The notes under the pieces are model-generated. The model had not been told where the DNA came from. It did no database searches and saw only the letters and a program-made list of their open reading frames with translations. The position numbers and the translations under genes are program-made. Positions 59,212 through 64,000 of a DNA stretch of 64,000 nt are shown here, piece after piece. The DNA is from Varroa destructor. Its lineage: Eukaryota; Arthropoda; Arachnida; Mesostigmata; Varroidae. The DNA lies in the NCBI RefSeq assembly GCF_002443255.2, contig NW_019211457.1, positions 22,573,709-22,637,708 of the forward strand, written 5' to 3'. Numbering within the stretch: the first letter of the stretch is position 1; the number at the start of each line of letters is the position of its first letter.

Positions 59212-62070
59212 GTGAGAGGACTCGGGATAGATCGATACTTTAGCTCGGTAAGCTCCCAGCCTTTCTAAGCTGAGATGGACCATTTTCTACTTCGCGGCTG
59301 TCTGCTTAACGGAGTTTTCGAGGAACTCGCCTGCGCAGAAGAGAACAGACGCGCCGCTGCGAAGAACTCGTGTCGTTCAAGACGGACAGGAGGAAAATGG
59401 AAACCAGGCCATGATTAGGCCGAACCGTCATGAGACGCTCTGACTGTATACTGCCGGACTGTCTTTGCTACCACCCAATATCGTTTGTGCAGAACGGAGT
59501 TGACAGATCTATAATAGATACTGCTCCTGCTATTGTTAATTCAACGAGGTTTGTTGGGCACGGTACGGCAAAATAATAACTCCGCCTGCCCGATTTTTCC
59601 AATAATCGAAAGTTTATCGATCTACCTTGAAACGTCAGCTGTCTCATGGCCAAAAATGGAATAGTTTAGCTACGACGCGACGTGACGCGGTCGCGTAGCT
59701 CTGGAAATCCACCTACAATCGAGAAGACAGATGGGTGAGCGGTCATGGACATATCTGACAAGGAGACGCTGCGGGTGCGGGCGTGAACCCGCACCGCTTA
59801 AACGTTTAAATTCGCTGCTGTCACGGCTTACGTAGAGTAATAGGGTAGAGATGCAGTGGGCGGCTGCAAGAACTACAAGGTTTATCTGTACCAATTCTGG
59901 GCTGTGTCGAGTCATTCAGACGCATGCCACCACGCGTCTACCGACTAGTACCGTATCGAAGGCGATTTTGGCGTTTGATGCCGTCAGTGTTTAGGTTTCT
60001 TTCTTTTGCATCTCCCATCGAAGATGTATTTGTAGCTGCCGCTCGGGCAGTCGCAGATTGGTGCATATCACCGCTTAACTTGTTCATAGTACATACTTAT
60101 TGTATCAATGACGTCCCCTTTACGCTGTTACACACTCATACCGATTTATGTGGATTTTTTTTGAAGATCAACATTGTTCGTATAGTCTGCTTCATTATAA
60201 ACATTATGATTGTCGTTGTCGTCGCGGTCGTCGTCATCATTACGATTCCACCAAAGCCGATCAACGCTGCCGAGCACTTCGAAGTAAAAAGTTAGTTAGC
60301 TAAGCACCGATTCATTCATTAACGTCGAGGGGCACACAGTTTGTTGTTTGTCGCAGTGGAAAGCAGAGTCACGCTGCTGCTATAGAGGGTGAGGCAGCCT
60401 GTAGACAAGACAGCATCGAGCGTTTTTGTGTACTGAGCAAGCAGCATTCGGAGTGATTGCTTACTATTGACGTAGTAGACAAATAAACGGACTTTGGTCC
60501 TTGTGTGTCTATTTTACTAGCTTGTTCTCTGACTAGAAACTGTCCATCTATCGCCTGGTGGGCCAAAATGACAAAGCTTAACTGCTTGTAAGAGCCGGCT
60601 CAACGAATTAGCCAATGAAAGACAGATGGGATTGGGTGGATGTCTTGCTTATCATCTAGTGCTAGGTTCGTTCAGTAGCGTAATCATTTGATAAAGATTT
60701 ACGTTGACCCATCCGGTTTTAGATGGGTTGGTAACGGTACGGCTGGTTAAACGACCGATGATTTATAACTGTCTAATGGAGGTAAAGGACTTGTTTACGT
60801 CACTTGTGTTTGAATCAACTGAATACGACAGTAGCAACACACTTAAACTGGTCCCAGATCGCATTTGAGTGGCTTCTAATATAATACGTCTAAGCTAGAT
60901 TTTCCACGGTGTAGTTGTTCGATCTACTACCCAGCCCTGAGTTACACTTGGTTTCTCGTCTTAAATTTGGCCAGCCTCCAGCTCTACTAGTCGTAGTAAT
61001 TGCCTACTACGGTACAATGCTTCGCAGATTATACTTCTATATATATAGCGAGAGAAAAAGGCCGGCCACGCGCTTTGCACGTAACCTGCATGTACACTGT
61101 CATTAAACACCTTTTATTTTTGGCAGAAGTTAAACGCTAAAGATATTTAATAATTATGATGGGGCAATGTCGAATGGCGGCCTAACTAACTATAATCTAA
61201 TCTTTTAAATTTTTTCTGTAATATAATTTATATAAAATTTATCATGTAACATAATTTTCACACTGATGACATATCGAGGTGGACGATCGTGATGGCCGCC
61301 TTGGAGTTGTTTGTACACTATGGCATGGAGTGGCGTTGTTTCGTTTAAAAATACAAAATGAGAAGGAAGTTGCTGATGTTAATTTCTGAGAATTAAATTA
61401 ACATAATGCTCCATGGGTAAAAATAAATTTTGTAAAAATAAAATTTGTCCAATCCGTGTCCTCTAAACAATCATTTTGGGTTGTATAAACCCACAGACCT
61501 GGATTTGTAGTAAATTAGAATATATATGTATAAAGTAAGAGGGAAAGTAGATGGCAGGGTCATGCCATCTATCTCCTTCTGAAAAGTAAATAATAGTAAA
61601 GTGGCAAGTGGCTTAGTTTGACTACTACTATATAGTACAAATCGTTAAGCTGCTTTCATGGTCCAGTCAGCATATGGTTAACCGCTCCGTTCCAGGATAA
61701 TTGTCGTCTTTCTCGACAAATACGGACTGACGTTATTACGACCGCCTATGCTTCGACAAAATAGGACATTGCCTACGCACCATTGTCGTAGCCAGTCTGC
61801 AGACGTCGCAGATAGACATGGGTAGACACGGTCATTGTCTACCGCTGTAACTGGTTTTGGAGCCACCCGAGTAGCTTCGAGTATCATGACTTCTCATGTC
61901 AATGTGTATCAGCCGAGAACGTTTCTCACAGTGTATCTATCCGTGATGACGGCGTCGGCGGCTCGCCGTACCAGCGCCGGCAATTTGTCTCTCGTCGAGT
62001 CACCTCTCGACACAAAGTAGCCTGTCATTTGTTAACTTCTCTGTCGTTCTGCCTGTGTATTTACGTGCGC
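59212..62070. other. No supported gene
   Basis: Unique sequence. A GTC-type triplet patch at 60204-60240 gives a Val-rich frame (59924-60295). AT-rich at 61195-61260 and 61380-61450. Confidence 0.5.
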
Positions 62071-62092
62071 GTGTGTGTGTGTGTGTGTGTGT
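62071..62092. repeat. (GT)n microsatellite
   Basis: Eleven uninterrupted GT units preceded by GTGCGC. Confidence 0.97.
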
Positions 62093-63571
62093 TCTATGGC
62101 CTATGCGGGCGATGTACGCGAATGTTCAGCGCCCGCCAGAGCAGCAGCTATTAAAGCATCAATGGCAGGAATGGTTTGAAATCCTGTAAGACGCGTCCTG
62201 CGAGCCCGTTCACGCGTAGATATATAAAGATGCAGACAAGACACACGCACAGAGAGCTGACATACAACACTGTTGGCAATGTTGCTGATGATTAGGGCCA
62301 TATCGATCTACCGCTCCTAGTACCTACCTCTACCTATGGGTCCTATTCTGTTTATGATGACAAAAATGTTGCAGCAGGGATAGCGGTATTGGTGGACCGC
62401 GAGCATCCACGCAGATTGTAGATCAGCTTTACAATCTCTATATGCATTTGTGTTTCATGTATGTGTGGTGTGCGTCTGTGAAACTACCATACACGCTGAT
62501 TCCAGCTTTGTTGTCGTTCTTACCGTTGACGTGGCGCGCGCCTTTTACATATTGGATCCAGATGATGGTGATGATGAGGGGGTCGTTGAATGACCCTCCA
62601 GCGCGAATTTGTGCATCTCCACTATTGGCAGTCAGTAAACCAGACAGCAGGTTATAGCCGCATTCCCTATAGCATGTATAAGCCGTATCCCATACATATG
62701 CCCTAAGGATCGCTGTGGTTCGTCAGCTGGCAGGGTATAATGTAACAACAACGCTACCAGCACCAATCTGCTTGCACGCGGCCTGCATCGTATCTGTCTA
62801 CCCGCCCGACCGCTCGGCCGCCTGAATGGCTAGTACGAATCAACCTCCGACATCGTGGGTATTGTAGATAGGGTGGTTATTGTGTACTGGCAACTCTGTA
62901 GCGTGTTTGCCCGCTCCAGCCGCTTCACGATAGGCAGCATTCGTTCCTACACAACGATGTAACAACAGGCGATGTAGGACGAATGGACGCCGCGTCTGTA
63001 AAAGGTGCATGGTACGACCAGCCGCACGTCGCTTCACTGGTTAGTAAGTAGCCGCCGTGCCAAGAGCACTGTATAAAGAGGCGTTTTAGTGTATTTCTGG
63101 ATGGCCACTAAGACCACAGCCGCTGTTGCTGCTACAACTGTGAACAGCACGAAAACAATGATGATGATAACGCGCCTGAGCTATTGCAGGGTTCCTAATC
63201 TCGCTGGTGTTGGGTGTTAGCCGCCCTGTTGCGGCCATTGCTCGTACTTCTCGGGCTGATTCTACTAGGTCTTCACTGTGATCGCGCTTAAGTTGTGATA
63301 CTGGCCAGACGTCAGTGTGCCCTGGCGGCAGCGCCGTAAACTGCCGCCGGGGCATCACAGACTGGCTGCCAAGTCTGCAGTTTCTTGCTCTCTAAGCCTG
63401 CCGCTGGACGCAATTGGTCGTGTTAAATCGGTGGTTAGCACGTATTGATGTGGCCTCCATCATGTCGTTCTGACTCAAGGGCTCCGAGTAACGAAAACGA
63501 TATGGGGTACGACAGCCACAGCTGCCGATGCCGACCAACAAATGGTCGGACATACGAGCAAAGTAGGAAAT
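62093..63571. other. No supported gene
   Basis: Unique, GC-richer sequence with small antisense frames only (62101-62301, 62840-63037, 63086-63358). Confidence 0.5.
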
Positions 63572-63593
63572 AGCAGCAGCAGCAGCAGCAGCA
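63572..63593. repeat. (AGC)n trinucleotide repeat
   Basis: Seven AGC units. On the minus strand it makes Ala or Cys runs inside two overlapping open frames (63392-63650) that are probably artefacts of the repeat. Confidence 0.97.
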
Positions 63594-63850
63594 ACGCAAG
63601 ATGCCAGTACAGACAGAACACCCACGATTACTACGAACCCCATTACCCATAACAGAGCGTCACAGCACCGCTAACAATCCACAGTAGTGGTACTATCGTC
63701 AACTGTATCGGCAGCAATGGCAGGAACAGTGATGAACAGCTTCGGTGATTGATCCAGCAGCAGCGGCGGCAAATTCACGGGCAGTGCCGCTCATGTGGCG
63801 ACTTTTCCGCAGAGGCTATTTCGCTGACTGACTGTTGGTTGGTCTGTCTT
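63594..63850. other. Nothing seen
   Basis: Unique sequence with further imperfect CAG-type units (63750-63770). Confidence 0.5.
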
Positions 63851-63882
63851 CTAGCTAGCTAGATAGATAGCAGCTAGATAGA
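63851..63882. repeat. TAGC/TAGA tetranucleotide tract
   Basis: Imperfect tandem of TAGC and TAGA units. Confidence 0.9.
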
Positions 63883-64000
63883 TGGGCGTCTAAGTAGAGT
63901 TTGCCACTTCGTCTACGAACTGACAGGAACGAATAGCAAGAGAGACGAGTTCGTCTTAGGTAACAAGTTTCAGGGACGAACGAGTGTTGGTTGGCAATGG

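Noticed and set aside
1..64000. CRISPR arrays, rRNA and transposon proteins
   Set aside because: No regularly spaced repeats, no rRNA-like sequence, and no reverse transcriptase or transposase motif was seen by eye.

Overview
This 64 kb window looks like non-coding or sparsely coding DNA from an animal nuclear genome. No bacterial organisation is visible: there are no operons, no long reading frames and no Shine-Dalgarno-led genes. CpG dinucleotides are not depleted. Short dinucleotide and trinucleotide microsatellites (TA, CT, GT, CTG/CAG) are scattered throughout, and the few plausible coding pieces are short and bounded by GT-AG splice signals. This fits an invertebrate with little CpG methylation, probably an arthropod and possibly a mite. 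The species cannot be fixed from the sequence, and no protein here was recognised by family. The longest open frame is about 200 codons, and the number of 60-to-100-codon frames is about what chance gives for this length and base composition, so most open frames are noise. The coding calls below are therefore candidates. They were kept because they combine a frame with at least one other signal: a splice acceptor or donor, a signal peptide, a TATA box, a poly(A) signal or a plausible start context. All splice calls were made by eye. Layout: 0-9 kb is mostly featureless, with a pyrimidine-rich plus strand at 1.2-2.2 kb, a TA microsatellite at 2.56 kb and a small hydrophobic frame near 5.9 kb on the minus strand. 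At 11.6-13.1 kb two short candidate genes face each other tail to tail, each with an AATAAA signal just past its stop. From 16 to 22.3 kb the plus strand carries several short candidate exons (35, 123, 41 and 61 nt) with good splice sites, which could belong to one long-intron gene. At 25.9-26.2 kb and 47.6-47.8 kb the minus strand has two of the better coding candidates: short proteins with N-terminal signal sequences and a few cysteines. A TATA box precedes a small Thr/Val/Ala-rich frame near 36.7-37.1 kb, and a strong acceptor opens a short acidic terminal exon at 37.9 kb. At 44.4-44.5 kb there is a near-perfect 52-nt hairpin with smaller hairpins on both sides; this is the strongest non-random structure in the window. 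From 52 to 59 kb there are several isolated candidate exons. The rest is plain unique sequence with microsatellites. No tRNA, rRNA, CRISPR array or recognisable transposon protein was found.
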